Assembly: GCF_027587375.1 (NCBI RefSeq)
Contig: NZ_JAMXIC010000004.1
Coordinates: 71,299 to 135,298, forward strand
Direction: 5' to 3'
Origin: Arthrobacter sp. B2a2-09
GTDB taxonomy: Bacteria > Actinomycetota > Actinomycetes > Actinomycetales > Micrococcaceae
DNA: 64,000 nucleotides
The translations under genes were made by a program, and so were the position numbers. The notes under the pieces are model-generated. The model had not been told where the DNA came from. It saw only the letters and a list, made by a program, of their open reading frames with translations, and did no database searches. Below, in pieces: positions 35,472 to 45,491 of the stretch (positions are counted from its first letter, which is position 1; every line of letters begins with the position of its first letter).

Positions 35472-36098
35472 ATGGCGCTTTACGGCAACGGGGACGGGCG
35501 GATACCGGCCAAGGATTCACTGGCCACCCGCGCCAGGGGTGGATTGCTGTTCATGGGTGGCTTCGTGGCGCTGTTGGCTGTGATCGAGTTGGTCAACACC
35601 TTGATGTCGCACAGCCTCAACGCCACCTTCGGGCTGCGGCCGCGGAGCGTGGACGGGGTTTTCGACATCCTGACGTTCCCCTTGTTCCACGCCAATTTCG
35701 GTCATCTCCTGTCCAATGCGCTGCCGTTGGTCATCTTCGGATTCCTGGTATTCCTGTCCGGTCTCCGGGTGTTCCTGACGGCTCTTGCGTTCAGCTGGCT
35801 AGGTTCAGGCCTTGCGGTGTGGCTCATCGGCACAGGAGGTGTGACAGTAGGCGCTTCGGGCCTGGTTTTCGGGCTCTTCGCGTTCCTGCTGGTGCGTGGC
35901 TTTTTCAACCGCAGCTGGTGGCAAATCCTACTGTCCGTGGTGCTCTTCCTGGCGTATGGCAGCATCTTGTTCGGCCTGCTGCCCATGGTATTGGGGATCG
36001 TCTCCTGGCAAGCGCATCTTGGCGGGGCCATCGGGGGAGTGGTGGCCGCAGTGCTGCTGCGCCCGCGCCCCGCCGCCGCCGTGGCCCCACCCAGCTAA
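35472..36098 (+). CDS. Rhomboid-family intramembrane serine protease
   Basis: This 208-residue membrane protein has six hydrophobic segments. The catalytic Ser129 is in GASG and His182 in QAHLGGAIGG, and the L1-to-TM2 motif HANFGHLLSN (73-82) is present. Rhomboids cleave substrates inside the bilayer; the target here is unknown. ATG 35472 is preferred because upstream sequence in frame belongs to the ilvA end. It is convergent with greA, with palindromic elements and a terminator in between. Confidence 0.9.
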   Translation: MALYGNGDGRIPAKDSLATRARGGLLFMGGFVALLAVIELVNTLMSHSLNATFGLRPRSVDGVFDILTFPLFHANFGHLLSNALPLVIFGFLVFLSGLRVFLTALAFSWLGSGLAVWLIGTGGVTVGASGLVFGLFAFLLVRGFFNRSWWQILLSVVLFLAYGSILFGLLPMVLGIVSWQAHLGGAIGGVVAAVLLRPRPAAAVAPPS

Positions 36099-36110
36099 CG
36101 CCGTGGCCCA

Positions 36111-36176
36111 CCCAACTAACTCGCAGTTGTTGTCGTTATGAGGGCTCATAACGACAACAACTGCGAGCTAGTTGGG
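36111..36176. repeat. Long palindromic intergenic element, family B
   Basis: Two 32-nt arms (36111-36142 and 36145-36176) are complementary at 31 of 32 positions around a 2-bp centre. The inner part is GTTGTTGTCGTTATGAG. A degenerate half copy (AACGACAACAACCGCG) follows at about 36226-36241. The element lies between the convergent rhomboid and greA genes. Confidence 0.92.
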
Positions 36177-36191
36177 GGAGCAAAAGCAAAA

Positions 36192-36224
36192 CGGCGGCCC
36201 TCCCCGCGAAGGGGTGGGCCGCCG
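36192..36224 (-). terminator. Intrinsic terminator of greA
   Basis: On the minus strand, a GC-rich stem (CGGCGGCCC with GGGCCGCCG, inner CCCC/GGGG, 4-nt loop) is followed by GTTTTGCTTTTG. This is one of the few hairpins here with a true U-rich tail. Confidence 0.85.
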
Positions 36225-36308
36225 AAACGACAACAACCGCGTGGGCCCACGCCGCCAGGGTTCCCTGGCCGGTGGGGACTTGCGAGGCGAGGGTGGCGGT
36301 GGGGACTA

Positions 36309-36803
36309 TCAGCCAGCGAACGGCTTGGCGGAAACAATCTCCACCGGAATTTCCTTGCCGTTGGGGGCGACGTAGCTGATCTTGTCGCCTTCCTTGTGGC
36401 CCATGATGGCCACGCCCAGCGGGGACTTCTCGCTGAAGACGTTGAGATCGGAATCGCCGGCGATTTCACGGGATCCGAGCAGGAAGGTCTCTTCGTCACC
36501 GGCGATGCGGGCGACGACCAGCATGCCGGGCTCGACGATTCCGTCATCGGCCGGAGCTTCGCCGACCTGGGCGTCGCGCAGGAGCACGGTCAGCTGGCGG
36601 ATGCGGGCCTCGATCTTGCCCTGCTCCTCCTTGGCGGCGTGGTATCCACCGTTTTCCTTGAGGTCGCCTTCCTGGCGGGCGGCTTCGATCTTCTGTACGA
36701 TCTCCGCACGGCCAGGGCCGGAAAGGCGGTCCAGCTCTGCCTTCAGGCGGTCAAATGCGTCCTGGGTAAGCCAAGCTGCAGGCGCGCTGTTGGTGGTCGA
36801 CAC
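36309..36803 (-). CDS. greA: Transcription elongation factor GreA
   Basis: This 164-residue factor rescues stalled RNA polymerase by stimulating transcript cleavage. The N-terminal coiled coil carries EGDLKENGGYHAAKEEQGKI, the GreA signature with the tip acidic residues, and the C-terminal domain has SEKSPLGVAIMGHKEGD. The GTG start at 36803 is chosen for the AAGGAG 8 nt upstream; the open frame extends 17 codons further without homology. Minus-strand TTGTCC and TAGATC near 36922-36895 could be its promoter. Confidence 0.95.
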   Translation of the reverse strand: MSTTNSAPAAWLTQDAFDRLKAELDRLSGPGRAEIVQKIEAARQEGDLKENGGYHAAKEEQGKIEARIRQLTVLLRDAQVGEAPADDGIVEPGMLVVARIAGDEETFLLGSREIAGDSDLNVFSEKSPLGVAIMGHKEGDKISYVAPNGKEIPVEIVSAKPFAG

Positions 36804-36956
36804 GGACTTCTCCTTATGGATCTGACAAGCAAAGACCCCGCCGGTGCAGGCCACTCGTGGAACTCAGCAACCAACTCAGCGGGGTTAAGGTATTGATCTA
36901 GTGTAGTCAATCCTGTGGACAAACCCAAGCTCGCTGAGTCGCGGGTCACACGTTTG

Positions 36957-37415
36957 TTATTTGCTGCTGTCGACAATCCAGCAGTTGTCCACGACGGCGG
37001 ACACGGCCCCGGACTCGGTGCGAAGGATGGTCCTTTGGGCGGTTGTCTGGCCGCCGTCGGCGCCGTCCTTGGGGGCATTAGGGCCGATCTGGACGACTTT
37101 CCAGCCGACCACCGCGAACCCGGAGTCCATGGCCTTGATGGCACATTTTGCCGTGGCATCAGGATTCTTGGTGACTTGGAAATCGACCACGGTTTGGGTG
37201 GCGTCGGTAGCGCTGTAGCCGATGTCTTTGAAAGTCACAGACGATTGCGAGGAAGAAATGGTCAACCATGCCAGGAGCCCGATACCGAGAACGATAAAGG
37301 CGATCACGATGTTCCGTTTGGTTTTCCCTCCGAAGGCGCGCTTTTGGCTGCCGTAGCGATTGGCTAGGCTGGTAGTTGCCGGCAGCGCCGTGCCCGATGG
37401 GTCTTCCGAAGTCAC
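36957..37415 (-). CDS. DUF4307 membrane-anchored protein
   Basis: This 152-residue protein has a short cytoplasmic N-terminus, one membrane helix (about 35-55, NIVIAFIVLGIGLLAWLTI) and an extracytoplasmic domain. That domain has two Cys (AKCAIKAM, VVDNCWIV) likely to form a disulfide. Together these match DUF4307. Its place between greA and mca matches Rv1081c as I recall it; the function is unknown. The start GTG 37415 has a TAAACT box ending 6 nt upstream, so it is probably leaderless and divergent from mca. Confidence 0.82.
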   Translation of the reverse strand: MTSEDPSGTALPATTSLANRYGSQKRAFGGKTKRNIVIAFIVLGIGLLAWLTISSSQSSVTFKDIGYSATDATQTVVDFQVTKNPDATAKCAIKAMDSGFAVVGWKVVQIGPNAPKDGADGGQTTAQRTILRTESGAVSAVVDNCWIVDSSK

Positions 37416-37489
37416 CCACCTAGTTTAGTGGGCTTTCGGCACCTCGATGCACACCATGGAAACGCCTCGGCAACACCCGGCCATCAGCC

Positions 37490-37536
37490 TTACCCAGAAG
37501 AGCATTACCCAGAAGAGCTTTACCCCAGAAAGAGGA
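37490..37536 (+). repeat. 15-bp tandem repeat in the mca leader
   Basis: TTACCCAGAAGAGC occurs exactly at 37490-37503 and 37505-37518, and a degenerate third copy (TTACCCCAGAAAGAG) runs to 37536, covering the ribosome-binding region of mca. The purine-rich AGAAGAG parts resemble repeated weak ribosome sites. Confidence 0.8.
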
Positions 37537-37546
37537 ACCGTACCGG

Positions 37547-38452
37547 ATGAGCACATCCACCAGTCCCGACACGCAGCTCCGGCTGCTCGCCGTCCACGCG
37601 CATCCGGACGACGAGTCAAGCAAGGGCGCGGCAACCATGGCGATGTACGCGGCTTCCGGCGTGGAGGTCATGGTGGCTACGTGCACTGACGGTTCCCGCG
37701 GGGACATCCAGAACCCGGCCATGGAGTCGGCTCCGCACCCGAAGCGGGACATGGCAGGCGCGCGGCGCTTGGAAATGAAGCAAGCTGCCGCGGTCCTGGG
37801 AGTCAAGCAGCGTTGGTTGGGTTTCGTGGATTCCGGACTGCCCGACGGCGATCCGTTGCCACCCCTGCCTAGCGGCTGCTTTGCGCTTCAGCCCCTTGAG
37901 CGGGCGGCGGCACCGCTGGTCCGCCTGGTCCGCGACTTCAAGCCGCACGTCATGGTGAGCTACGACGAAAACGGCGGCTACCCGCATCCGGACCACATCA
38001 TGGCCCACAAGGTTGCCGTCGAAGCTTTCCACGCTGCGGGTGACCCGGAGCGCTACCCGGGGATAGGCGAAAGCTGGGCGCCCAGCAAGCTGTACTACGA
38101 CCGCGCCTTCAGCCCGGACCGCTTCCGCGCCTTGCATTTCGCGCTCGAAGAGGCAGGATTGCAATCGCCTTACGCCGAACGCTTGGCTTCCTGGCTGGAA
38201 GCCGATGCGGAAGGCCACACTCCGCCGAGGCCGATGCACCAGACCACCACGAAGGTGGATTGCGGTGACTACTTCGAGGCCCGAGACGACGCACTCCGGG
38301 CGCATCGGACGCAGATTGATCCCCTTGGCTTCTTCTTCGCGGTGTCCCCGGACATGCAGCGCAGGGCCTGGCCGTGGGAGGACTACACGCTGGTCCACTC
38401 CCGGATCCCGGCCGAACTGCCGGAAAAGGACCTGTTCGCAGGGCTAAGATAG
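37547..38452 (+). CDS. mca: Mycothiol S-conjugate amidase
   Basis: This 301-residue LmbE-fold zinc amidase cleaves mycothiol conjugates of toxic electrophiles to release mercapturic acids. HAHPDDESS (His19, Asp22) and GGYPHPDHIMAHK supply the zinc ligands. TCTDGSRGDIQN and the C-terminal WPWEDYTLVHSR favour Mca over MshB. The presence of mca indicates mycothiol as the main thiol. The flanking DUF4307, small membrane protein and DUF255 genes match the mycobacterial mca neighbourhood. The leader carries the 15-bp repeats that end at its ribosome site. Confidence 0.93.
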   Translation: MSTSTSPDTQLRLLAVHAHPDDESSKGAATMAMYAASGVEVMVATCTDGSRGDIQNPAMESAPHPKRDMAGARRLEMKQAAAVLGVKQRWLGFVDSGLPDGDPLPPLPSGCFALQPLERAAAPLVRLVRDFKPHVMVSYDENGGYPHPDHIMAHKVAVEAFHAAGDPERYPGIGESWAPSKLYYDRAFSPDRFRALHFALEEAGLQSPYAERLASWLEADAEGHTPPRPMHQTTTKVDCGDYFEARDDALRAHRTQIDPLGFFFAVSPDMQRRAWPWEDYTLVHSRIPAELPEKDLFAGLR

Positions 38453-38522
38453 GATCGTCGGCGATTTCTATCAAGCGTAGAAGTCGCCACCCGGCTGGAA
38501 ACTCCCATAGAAGGTTTGAACC

Positions 38523-38805
38523 GTGCACCACTTTCTCATCGCCCTGGCCACGACCCCGTCGCCTACCCCGACCCCGTCGCTGCGCCCCGGCTTGTCGGAA
38601 GACCAGGTGACCCCGGGGACCTGGGGTTTCGTCCTGACTGCCTTCATCGTGGTGCTCACGACCTTCCTGATCGTGGACATGGTCCGCCGGATCCGGCGGG
38701 TCCGCTACCGCGCCCAGGTTGAAGAAGCCCTGGTCGGCGAGGCCGACGGCACCGAGACTGACGGCGTCGTATCGGGCAAGCCGAGCGCAGAAGACTCCGA
38801 CGGCG

Positions 38806-38828
<23 letters not shown>
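38523..38828 (+). CDS. Small single-span membrane protein downstream of mca
   Basis: This 101-residue protein has a Thr/Pro-rich N-terminus, one membrane helix (about 35-53, [19 protein letters not shown]), a basic stop-transfer stretch ([11 protein letters not shown]) and an acidic tail. The start is GTG 38523. I know of no assigned function; a small protein in the same place (Rv1083) is recalled from mycobacteria. It overlaps the following DUF255 gene by 23 bp, which links their expression. Confidence 0.75.
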
Positions 38829-41055
<2,227 letters not shown>

Positions 41056-41067
41056 CTCAGCCGCAAA

Positions 41068-41709
41068 CTAACTCAGCACCGCAATCATGATTGCGGCGAA
41101 ATGTGCGGCGAACGCGAGCACCGTGAGGGCGTGGAAGAGTTCATGGAAGCCGAAGTTCAACGGACTGAAGTTGGGCCTCTTGATCCCGTAGAAAACCGCG
41201 CCGGCGATGTAGAAGGCCCCACCCGCACAGATCAGGATCGTGGCTGGAACGCTCGCTGCGAAGAACTCCGGCAAGTAGAACAACGCCCCGCAGCCCAGTG
41301 CAACGTAGATGGGCACGTAGAGCCAACGTGGAGCGCCGGTCCAGAGAACCCGGAACAGTACTCCCAGCAGCGCTCCGGACCAGATCACCCACAGCAGGAG
41401 CACCGCCTTGGGGCGCTCCAGCAGTGACCACGCAAGGGGCGTGTAGCTGCCCGCGATCACCAGCATGATGTTGGTGTGGTCCAGGCGCTTGAGGACCATC
41501 CTGGTCTTCGGCTCCCAATTGCCGCGGTGGTAGACCGCGGACACGCCGAAGAGCAGTACTCCCGTGAAAGCGTAGATGGCGGAGGCGATTTTGCGATCCG
41601 TCGTAGGCGCCAACGCCACAAGGACGATCCCTGCCGCAACGGCGAAGGGCGTGGCCACAGCATGTATCCAGCCGCGCCACCTTGGCTTGATTGAGAGCAG
41701 CTCCGACAT
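41068..41709 (-). CDS. Hemolysin III (TrhA/PAQR) family protein
   Basis: This 213-residue protein has seven hydrophobic segments. Conserved PAQR-family residues appear in SAVYHRGNW, KRLDHTNIMLVIAGSYTPL and FGFHELFHALTVLAFAAHF (metal-binding His and Asp). Despite the family name, members act in membrane fluidity or lipid homeostasis, not haemolysis. ATG 41709 has a TACGCT box ending 6 nt upstream on the minus strand, so it is probably leaderless. It is convergent with the DUF255 gene, as with Rv1084/Rv1085c. Confidence 0.9.
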   Translation of the reverse strand: MSELLSIKPRWRGWIHAVATPFAVAAGIVLVALAPTTDRKIASAIYAFTGVLLFGVSAVYHRGNWEPKTRMVLKRLDHTNIMLVIAGSYTPLAWSLLERPKAVLLLWVIWSGALLGVLFRVLWTGAPRWLYVPIYVALGCGALFYLPEFFAASVPATILICAGGAFYIAGAVFYGIKRPNFSPLNFGFHELFHALTVLAFAAHFAAIMIAVLS

Positions 41710-41939
41710 CGTTAAAGCGTACCCCGCGCCGGGATAAGTTACCGCGGAGTAACGCAGTTTGCGATCGCTTTCCGCTGCTCGGGTGTGACGACCGCCCAGC
41801 TTGGGAAGGTAGCCTAGGTGGTGCACCTACGGCAGCAGTCCGGAGGCGCCGATAGTTGTTTGGCTGAGGGTGGGCTGCCAACCAGGCCAGCCGCCGTCGT
41901 TGTTGTGTCGCTTTTCATGTGGTGTTCAAAGGAAGTCAG

Positions 41940-42713
41940 GTGAGTGTCCGGATGGAGTGGCCCGGCTTCCTCTACGGCTTCTACGAGCGCAAACTGCTCC
42001 GTTCGCTCGAGCAGGAGAAGATTCCCCGGCATATCGGCGTCATGGTGGATGGCAACCGCCGCTGGGCGCGGCAATTCAACGCTCCCACCAGCGAAGGCCA
42101 TCAAGCAGGCGCGGACAAGATCCACGAATTCCTCGGCTGGTGCCAGGAACTTGGGGTCAAGGTCGTCACGCTGTACATGCTCTCGACGGACAACATGAAC
42201 CGCTCCGGTGAAGAGCTCGAACTGCTCATGGGAATCATCGCCAACACCCTCGATCGCTTGGATGACGACGCCAATATCTCGGTCCACGCCATGGGTGCGC
42301 CCGAGCTCCTTCCGGACTATCTCGCCGAGCGGCTCAACAAGCTCACGGCACGCACTCCGATCCGCGAGCGGCTGCACGTGAACGTGGCTGTCGGCTACGG
42401 CGGACGGCGCGAAATCGTTGACGCCGTGCGGGAATTGCTGCACGACGCCGTCGCGCATGGCCGCAACATCACCGAGCTGGCCGATGAACTTTCAGTGGAC
42501 GACATCTCGCGTTTCCTCTACACGCGCGGCCAGCCGGACCCCGATCTGGTGATCCGCACGTCAGGTGAACAGCGCTTGTCAGGTTTCCTCATGTGGCAAA
42601 GCGCCTACAGCGAGTTCTACTTTTGCGAGGCACTCTGGCCCGCGTTCCGCAAGATCGATTTCCTACGCGCCTTGAGGGATTACGCAGGCCGCCAGCGCCG
42701 CTACGGTTCCTGA
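41940..42713 (+). CDS. cis-Prenyltransferase (UppS family, isoprenyl transferase)
   Basis: This 257-residue enzyme adds isoprene units in Z configuration. Catalytic Asp37 lies in IGVMVDGNRRWAR, with SEGHQAGADKI, TLYMLSTDNMNRS and the C-terminal DLVIRTSGEQRLSGFLMWQ motif. By position it corresponds to mycobacterial Rv1086, a short-chain Z-farnesyl diphosphate synthase, though product length cannot be read from sequence. GTG 41940 follows AAAGGAAG; GTG 41946 and ATG 41952 are alternatives. The upstream 41710-41939 contains TAGCCT (41810) and a small AGGTG-CACCT dyad, possibly its promoter. Confidence 0.92.
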   Translation: MSVRMEWPGFLYGFYERKLLRSLEQEKIPRHIGVMVDGNRRWARQFNAPTSEGHQAGADKIHEFLGWCQELGVKVVTLYMLSTDNMNRSGEELELLMGIIANTLDRLDDDANISVHAMGAPELLPDYLAERLNKLTARTPIRERLHVNVAVGYGGRREIVDAVRELLHDAVAHGRNITELADELSVDDISRFLYTRGQPDPDLVIRTSGEQRLSGFLMWQSAYSEFYFCEALWPAFRKIDFLRALRDYAGRQRRYGS

Positions 42714-42822
42714 CGCGGTGTCTAGCCGGTGCGCTCCCGTTTACGGGATGTTCACAATTTGTCTACATGAATCGCCGTTTGGGCTAACCGGAAATGTAAT
42801 CGCACGGGAATACGTTAATCCC

Positions 42823-42847
42823 ATCAGTAGGCAAACCGCCTGCTGAT
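42823..42847 (+). promoter_or_regulatory. Hairpin abutting the ribosome site of the small ORF before phoH2
   Basis: A 10-bp stem (42823-42832 with 42838-42847, ATCAGTAGGC/GCCTGCTGAT, one G-U) with loop AAACC ends 1 nt before GGGGAGG. It may tune translation of the small ORF or be an RNA-level regulator. No known riboswitch consensus was recognised. Confidence 0.45.
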
Positions 42848-42862
42848 CGGGGAGGCCAGTAG

Positions 42863-42934
42863 ATGGAGCGAATCATCGCACCAGTTACGTGGGGGGCCGC
42901 GCCCGGCCTTCCGGCCGAGCCGCCTCACGAATAA
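42863..42934 (+). CDS. Candidate 23-residue leader or antitoxin peptide before phoH2
   Basis: An ATG 7 nt after a strong GGGGAGG opens a 23-codon frame ([20 protein letters not shown]...) that stops 28 bp before the phoH2 GTG. Mycobacterial phoH2 is preceded by a small antitoxin gene (phoAT), so an upstream peptide is expected by analogy. This one is shorter, does not overlap phoH2, and shows no recognisable similarity. It may instead be a translation-coupling leader. The rest of 42714-42962 shows only small hairpins (42735-42748) and AT-rich promoter-like sequence. Confidence 0.4.
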   Translation: MERIIAPVTWGAAPGLPAEPPHE

Positions 42935-42962
42935 GCCGGGTTCGCCCGGGGCTGGAGTCGAT

Positions 42963-44360
42963 GTGGCTATTTCTGAGCAACTGCCCGTAGTCGTTTCCGA
43001 CGGGGAAAGTTCAGCTACCTCTCGCACCAAGCGGGTCAACAGTGGGCGGACTGCAAAGTCCGGGACCCCGACTGGCCGAAGCTATGTGATTGACACTTCC
43101 GTATTGCTTTCCGATCCGCACGCCCTGTTGCGCTTCGCGGAGCACGAAGTCATTGTCCCGATCGTGGTCATCACAGAATTGGAAGGCAAACGCCACGATC
43201 CCGAGTTGGGCTACTTCGCCCGCAAGGCCCTCCGGCTCCTGGATGACCTGCGCATTGAGCATGGCGGGTTGAATCAACCCATCCCGATCGGATCCGACGG
43301 CGGAACGCTGCGTGTCGAGATGAACCACGTGTCCACCGAAGTGCTTCCGGCAGGATTCCGCGGTGCGGACAACGACAGCCGCATCCTGGCAGTCGCCAAG
43401 AACCTCGCCAACGAAGGCCACAACGTCACGGTTGTCTCCAAAGACCTGCCCATGCGAGTCAAAGCCTCCGCGATGGGGCTGTTCGCGGACGAATACCGCA
43501 ATGAACTCGTCAAGGACTCCGGCTGGACCGGCATGGCAGAGATCGAAGCCAGCGAGGACGAAATCACCACCCTGTACGGGCACGAACCGGTTTTCATCCC
43601 GGCAGCGGCCGAGCTGCCCGTCAACACGGGCCTGGTACTGCTCTCAAACCGGGGCTCCGCCCTGGGCCGCGTGGGCGCGGACAAGCAAGTGCGGCTGGTC
43701 AAGGGCGACCGTGATGTCTTCGGACTGCACGGCCGCTCGGCGGAGCAACGGCTTGCGATCGATCTGCTCATGGATCCCAGCGTCGGAATCGTCTCGATCG
43801 GCGGCCGGGCGGGCACCGGAAAGTCAGCCCTCGCCTTGTGTGCGGGACTCGAAGCCGTCCTGGAGCGCCGGGAGCACCGCAAGGTGATCGTCTTCCGCCC
43901 CCTGTACGCGGTGGGTGGACAGGAACTTGGCTACCTGCCCGGTTCCGAGGCAGAGAAGATGAACCCCTGGGCGCAGGCGGTCTTCGACACCCTCGGTGCA
44001 CTCGTCAGCCAGGAAGTCGTCGAAGAAGTCATGGACAGGGGCATGCTTGAAGTCATGCCGCTGACCCACATCCGCGGACGTTCGCTCCATGACGCCTTCG
44101 TGATCGTGGACGAGGCCCAGTCGCTCGAAAAGAACGTGCTCCTCACGGTCATGAGCCGTATCGGCCAGAACTCCAAGATCGTCCTGACCCACGACGTCGC
44201 CCAGCGGGACAACCTCCGCGTCGGCCGGCACGACGGCGTTGCCGCCGTCGTCGAGACCCTCAAGGGACACCCGCTGTTCGGCCACATCACCCTGACCCGC
44301 TCCGAACGCTCGCCGATCGCGGCCCTCGTCACGGAACTGCTTGAAGGGGCGGAAATCTAG
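42963..44360 (+). CDS. phoH2: PIN-PhoH fusion protein (PhoH2), RNase/RNA helicase toxin-like
   Basis: This 465-residue protein has an N-terminal PIN nuclease domain with acidic residues in YVIDTSVLL (Asp44), ITELEGKR (Glu72), NDSRILAVA (Asp137) and VSKD (Asp161). Its C-terminal PhoH ATPase has Walker [10 protein letters not shown] (280-288) and Walker B VIVDEAQ (380-386). In mycobacteria this pairing gives a sequence-specific RNA helicase and RNase paired with a small upstream antitoxin. The GTG start at 42963 follows GGAG by 5 nt. A strong terminator follows. Confidence 0.93.
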   Translation: MAISEQLPVVVSDGESSATSRTKRVNSGRTAKSGTPTGRSYVIDTSVLLSDPHALLRFAEHEVIVPIVVITELEGKRHDPELGYFARKALRLLDDLRIEHGGLNQPIPIGSDGGTLRVEMNHVSTEVLPAGFRGADNDSRILAVAKNLANEGHNVTVVSKDLPMRVKASAMGLFADEYRNELVKDSGWTGMAEIEASEDEITTLYGHEPVFIPAAAELPVNTGLVLLSNRGSALGRVGADKQVRLVKGDRDVFGLHGRSAEQRLAIDLLMDPSVGIVSIGGRAGTGKSALALCAGLEAVLERREHRKVIVFRPLYAVGGQELGYLPGSEAEKMNPWAQAVFDTLGALVSQEVVEEVMDRGMLEVMPLTHIRGRSLHDAFVIVDEAQSLEKNVLLTVMSRIGQNSKIVLTHDVAQRDNLRVGRHDGVAAVVETLKGHPLFGHITLTRSERSPIAALVTELLEGAEI

Positions 44361-44369
44361 GCGCGGCGA

Positions 44370-44410
44370 GTGAAGGGCCGTGGCCGGTTCGCCGGGCCAC
44401 GGCCCTTCAC
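44370..44410 (+). terminator. Terminator after phoH2
   Basis: A perfect 16-bp stem (44370-44385 with 44395-44410, GTGAAGGGCCGTGGCC) has a 9-nt loop. The 32-bp repeat array begins about 27 bp downstream. Confidence 0.75.
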
Positions 44411-44436
44411 GCGTCGATCCTTGTGCGTCTGTCGCT

Positions 44437-44576
44437 GACGCTCGCTCACTTATGTCGTGTTTCCTGCCGATGCTCGCTCACTTATGTCGTGTTTCCTGCC
44501 GATGCTCGCTCACTTATGTCGGGTTTTCGCTGACGCTCGCTCACTTATGTCGGGTTTTTCGCTGACGCTCGCTCAC
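44437..44576. repeat. 32-bp tandem array on the left side of the GNAT gene
   Basis: Five cores GA(C/T)GCTCGCTCAC lie at 44437, 44469, 44501, 44532 and 44564 (period 31-32 bp), each followed by TTATGTCG except the last. Orientation matches the array at 1-154. The last core supplies the stop codon of the minus-strand GNAT gene. Confidence 0.93.
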
Positions 44577-45217
44577 ATACCTAGGAACTTTGCCGTGGCT
44601 TCGTGGCCCTCCACCTCTAATTTCCAATCCGGTCGGATGAACGCTTCCGGGGTGAGCCGGACTCTCTGGACTTCCACGACGTCGGGGCCCCAGGTGTCGC
44701 GGTAACTGCCGTCGGATTCATATCCGAGGCTGGTGGAGACGCCCAAGGACTGCTTGTTCCAAATGGCAGCTTCGGAGGTCGCCATTTCTGCGTTCAGGTA
44801 GTCGAAGGCGTAGCTGAGGGCGGCCGCGCGCATCTCCTTGCCGAGGCCTTGGCCTTGCGCGCCCTTCTTGAGCCAGGAGCCGGTGGAGACAGTCTTCAAC
44901 GATTCGAAGTTCTTCGCCTCCACATCCTGGCAGCCAATGAACTCGTTGTTGTGCCAGATACCGAGGAGGAGCGTCCATGATTCCGGGGTCATTCCTGCAC
45001 GGCAGCGCCAATACCATCGGGCCATGTTGGCCCCCAACTCATCGTCGGGCAGTTCCGTCCAGGGGTTGCAGAAGGGCGACTTCCCAGGCTCGTGAATGCC
45101 GCTGAGGGCGGCCCTGACCGCTGCGGGGATGTCAGCGTCCTGGATGGGGCGCAACTCGAGGCGGGGTGTGGTCAGGGTAAGACCGAAGAGGGGCCAGATG
45201 GCACTTAGCTCGTTCAT
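44573..45217 (-). CDS. GNAT-family N-acetyltransferase (RimJ/RimL-like)
   Basis: This 214-residue protein fits the RimJ/RimL-like acetyltransferase group: LTTPRLELRPIQDADIP at the N-terminus, an acetyl-CoA loop region KKGAQGQGLGKEMRAAAL and AAIWNKQSLGVSTSLGYE. Such enzymes acetylate protein N-termini or small amines; the substrate is unknown. The gene sits alone between two oppositely oriented 32-bp arrays, and its TGA stop lies within the GTGAGCGAGCGTC core of the left array. This suggests its 3' end was joined to or formed by the array. Confidence 0.85.
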   Translation of the reverse strand: MNELSAIWPLFGLTLTTPRLELRPIQDADIPAAVRAALSGIHEPGKSPFCNPWTELPDDELGANMARWYWRCRAGMTPESWTLLLGIWHNNEFIGCQDVEAKNFESLKTVSTGSWLKKGAQGQGLGKEMRAAALSYAFDYLNAEMATSEAAIWNKQSLGVSTSLGYESDGSYRDTWGPDVVEVQRVRLTPEAFIRPDWKLEVEGHEATAKFLGM

Positions 45218-45286
45218 CCGGGAAGCCTAGCGGACAGGCCGGGATAGCTTGTCATCGGTCGGCCCGTTCCGCGGGAGGGCCCAATT

Positions 45287-45490
45287 GGTGAGCGAGGGTT
45301 GGTGGATGGGGCGTATAGGTGAGCGAGCGTTTGGCGGGTGGGGCGTATAGGTGAGCGAGCGTTTGGCGGGAGGGGCGTATAGGTGAGCGAGCGTTTGGCG
45401 GGTGGGGCGTATAGGTGAGCGAGCGTTTGGCGGGTGGGGCGTATAGGTGAGCGAGCGTTTGGGAATTGACGGCCAAAGGTGAGCGAGCGT
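45287..45490. repeat. 32-bp tandem array on the right side of the GNAT gene
   Basis: Seven cores GGTGAGCGAG(C/G)GT start at 45287, 45318, 45350, 45382, 45414, 45446 and 45478, a period of 32 bp. The linker (TTGGCGGGTGGGGCGTATA) is near identical within the array but unlike the other arrays. Orientation is opposite to the 44437 array. The last unit has a different linker and abuts the stop codon of the next minus-strand gene. Confidence 0.94.
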
Positions 45491-45491
45491 C

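Noticed and set aside
42714..42962. A riboswitch (for example c-di-AMP type) upstream of phoH2
   Set aside because: The hairpin and GGGGAGG looked suggestive, but I could not match conserved positions of any known riboswitch class.
44573..45217. The GNAT gene as part of an integron cassette
   Set aside because: No integrase or attC-like folded site was seen; the flanking tandem arrays do not resemble attC, so only the looser cassette idea is kept as a finding.
45287..45490. Regularly spaced 13-bp cores could be a CRISPR array
   Set aside because: The intervening 19-bp stretches are near identical within the array, the core is too short, and no cas genes are present.
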